Translations under genes and position numbers: made by a program
NCBI GenBank assembly: GCA_017853455.1
Contig: JAFMJM010000181.1
Location: 1 to 5,343 of the forward strand
DNA length: 5,343 nucleotides
Reading direction: 5' to 3'
Source of the DNA: Acidimicrobiia bacterium
Lineage (GTDB): Bacteria > Actinomycetota > Acidimicrobiia > IMCC26256 > PALSA-555
Shown: positions 5,328 to 5,343 of the stretch, piece by piece
How positions within the stretch are numbered: position 1 is the first letter of the stretch
Layout of the letters: every line of letters begins with the position of its first letter
Notes under the pieces: generated by a model
Seen by the model: the letters and a program-made list of their open reading frames with translations, nothing else
Databases searched by the model: none
What the model was told of the DNA's origin: nothing

Positions 5328-5343
5328 ATGTTCGAGTGGTCCG
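5328..5343 (+). CDS. Possible first codons of a rightward gene, cut by window edge
   Basis: The ATG at 5328 opens MFEWS and runs off the end. A second in-frame ATG at 5295 (MSVTPGRHAGV before MFEWS) is an alternative start. Neither has a clear Shine-Dalgarno. The only support is the CATGCT box at -12 to -7 and the lack of another explanation for this end, so the product is unknown and the call is tentative. Confidence 0.3.

Noticed and set aside
1..5343. tRNA, rRNA, insertion sequence, or defence or secretion system
   Set aside because: Reading both strands showed no cloverleaf, rRNA segment, transposase or other mobile-element protein; the coding space is filled by five housekeeping-type genes.

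Overview
The window is very GC-rich (roughly 70% by eye). Its third codon positions are strongly G/C-biased, and long spurious open frames run opposite the real genes. Gene content and promoter style suggest an actinobacterium, possibly of an Acidimicrobiia-like or mycobacterial-like lineage. The supporting points are an EchA19-type crotonase, GTG starts, and several genes with no Shine-Dalgarno sequence but a TANNNT -10 box exactly 12 to 7 bases before the start codon. The exact lineage cannot be fixed from this stretch.

Layout, left to right. Positions 1-734 (-) hold a crotonase/enoyl-CoA hydratase that lacks its C-terminus at the window edge. Positions 781-1545 (-) hold a HAD-superfamily phosphatase-like hydrolase whose first motif reads DLG rather than DxD. 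A 47-bp divergent promoter region separates it from an AlaC-type alanine aminotransferase (1593-2771, +). A 75-bp convergent gap with a hairpin directly after the aminotransferase stop follows, and then glycerol kinase glpK (2847-4346, -). After a 59-bp gap comes a TauE/SafE (TSUP) membrane transporter (4406-5134, -). The right-hand 209 bases (5135-5343) hold the transporter's ribosome-binding site and a putative promoter. They also hold a conspicuous long inverted repeat (5232-5283) with a competing second hairpin, and perhaps the first codons of a rightward gene leaving the window.

The genes are ordinary central-metabolism and transport functions: CoA-linked acid metabolism, pyruvate/glutamate transamination, glycerol entry into glycolysis, and export or uptake of a small anion. 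They do not form an obvious single pathway. Four genes each seem to have their own start-proximal promoter, so the window looks like a run of mostly single-gene transcription units rather than one operon.

The most interesting signals are non-coding. They are the repeated leaderless promoter geometry (four genes), two such promoters back to back in 47 bp, and the three-armed inverted repeat near the right end. No convincing new multi-gene system is visible.
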